Source: Alphaproteobacteria bacterium (GTDB lineage Bacteria > Pseudomonadota > Alphaproteobacteria > 16-39-46). Taken from it: a stretch of DNA of 6,558 bases. Positions within the stretch are counted from its first letter, which is position 1, and every line of letters starts with the position of its first letter. A program made the position numbers and the translations under genes. Under the pieces are notes generated by a model. That model made no database searches and was not told the DNA's origin. It was given only the letters and a program-made list of their open reading frames with translations. The stretch is from positions 1 to 6,558 of the forward strand of contig CANMHY010000045.1 in the NCBI GenBank assembly GCA_947497675.1. Reading direction: 5' to 3'. Positions 5,690 through 6,558 of the stretch are shown in pieces.

Positions 5690-6558
5690 ATGATGACTCA
5701 AAAATATAAATACATGCCCCTTTTTATGTGGGCTTTCCCCCTCGCGTTCTTTGCTTATCAATTTATCTTGCGTCTTTGGCCTGGGCTTATGGTTCAGCAA
5801 ATCATGGAGCGCTTTTCCGTGGATGCGACCCAATTTGGTGTCTTTGCGGCTTTTTATTACTATGGATATGCCGGCGCTCAAATTCCGGTTGCCATATTAC
5901 TTGATCGGTTTCGTCCCCGTTATGTGATTTCTTCTTTTGCCCTGTTATGTGGGCTCGGTATGTTGCTTTTCATTTATACAGAAATCTGGTCTGTGGCCTG
6001 TGTAAGTCGATTTTTAATTGGTGTTGGATCTGCAGTCGGTTTTTTAGGGGTTTCAAAAGTTATCTCAGAGTGGTTCCCGAAGAGTAAGTACGCTAAAATG
6101 ATTGGGTTTTCATTTACATTTGGTTTAATGGGGGCGATCTATGGCGGAAAACCGATTGGACTTCTCATGGAGACAAATGGCTGGAAAAATGTTGGCCTGA
6201 TTCTTGCTCTTGTTTCAATCAGTATTGGCCTCAGTATCTATATTTTTCTCAAAAATCCTTCTCATCAACAGAGGCAAAAAGAGATGGATGAGACATTTAA
6301 GGCCTCTCACTTAAAGGCATTGCTCTCTCCTATAATTTGGCTGTTGGCAGGCGCTAACTTCCTTATGGTAGGAGGATTGGAAGGGTTCTCAGACGTATGG
6401 GGTGTTTCGTACTTAATGGTTGCATATGATATTCCAAAACATGACGCAGCCCAACTTGTCTCGTTTTTATTTGTTGGGATGATTTTTGGAGGACCCTTTC
6501 TTGCACTGTGCAGTCGAAAGCTCGGAACCTATACGGTTATTGCTTTGTGTGGGGTGGG
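5690..6558 (+). CDS. Major facilitator superfamily transporter (3' end outside window)
   Basis: The visible 289 residues are strongly hydrophobic and follow the MFS pattern of an inner-membrane secondary transporter. Approximate membrane helices are 10-30, 48-70, 79-98, 102-122, 136-158, 167-187, then after a charged cytoplasmic loop (188-210) 212-230, 255-275 and the start of the next. Motif A between helices 2 and 3 is LDRFRPR (71-77). R107 in RFLIGVG fits motif B of helix 4. GLMGAIYGGKPIG (145-157) fits the glycine-rich motif of helix 5. The MPLFMWAF...FFAYQFILR opening resembles transporters annotated only as MFS in intracellular bacteria; the substrate cannot be told. Start: ATG at 5690 or the adjacent ATG at 5693, behind AAGAGAGAG (5676-5684), five or eight bases away. 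The frame runs off the right edge with no stop. Typical members have about 400-430 residues, so roughly one third is missing. Confidence 0.93.
   Translation, partial: MMTQKYKYMPLFMWAFPLAFFAYQFILRLWPGLMVQQIMERFSVDATQFGVFAAFYYYGYAGAQIPVAILLDRFRPRYVISSFALLCGLGMLLFIYTEIWSVACVSRFLIGVGSAVGFLGVSKVISEWFPKSKYAKMIGFSFTFGLMGAIYGGKPIGLLMETNGWKNVGLILALVSISIGLSIYIFLKNPSHQQRQKEMDETFKASHLKALLSPIIWLLAGANFLMVGGLEGFSDVWGVSYLMVAYDIPKHDAAQLVSFLFVGMIFGGPFLALCSRKLGTYTVIALCGV

Overview
The window looks like a piece of an AT-rich alphaproteobacterial chromosome, most likely from a host-associated lineage of the Holosporales/Rickettsiales kind. This is an inference from three things. The SSB and TyrRS read like alphaproteobacterial proteins. 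The PF09820/PF08011 ATPase-nuclease family is common in intracellular symbionts. The MFS protein resembles transporters of intracellular Gammaproteobacteria and Alphaproteobacteria. All recognisable genes are on the + strand.

Layout. Positions 1-465 hold the end of ssb (single-stranded DNA-binding protein), cut by the left window edge. Positions 591-1922 hold a complete tyrS (tyrosyl-tRNA synthetase). These two are housekeeping genes. After a 322-base spacer with a GC-richer, dyad-containing islet, positions 2245-4023 encode a 592-residue predicted AAA-ATPase fused to a PD-(D/E)XK nuclease-like domain. This accessory gene has its own extended -10 promoter. A 380-base AT-rich spacer follows. 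It contains two promoter-like sites, a compact GC-richer islet that can fold, and a perfect 21-base dyad. Positions 4404-5424 encode a secreted trypsin-like (S1) serine protease that is split by a frameshift. A second spacer (5425-5689) contains a short hairpin. Positions 5690-6558 encode the N-terminal 289 residues of an MFS transporter, cut by the right edge.

The most informative observation is in the protease. A 10-base unit is tandemly duplicated at 4718-4739. Removing one copy restores one 336-codon reading frame with a signal peptide, the complete His-Asp-Ser triad and a C-terminal helix typical of S1 peptidases. A G8 tract sits directly after the active-site Ser codon. The locus is either a very recent pseudogene or a gene switched on and off by repeat slippage.

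The genes do not form one obvious pathway. Spacers of 125 to 380 bases suggest mostly separate transcription units: a stable housekeeping pair on the left, then two accessory genes and a transporter. I found no rRNA, tRNA, CRISPR array, insertion sequence or transposase.
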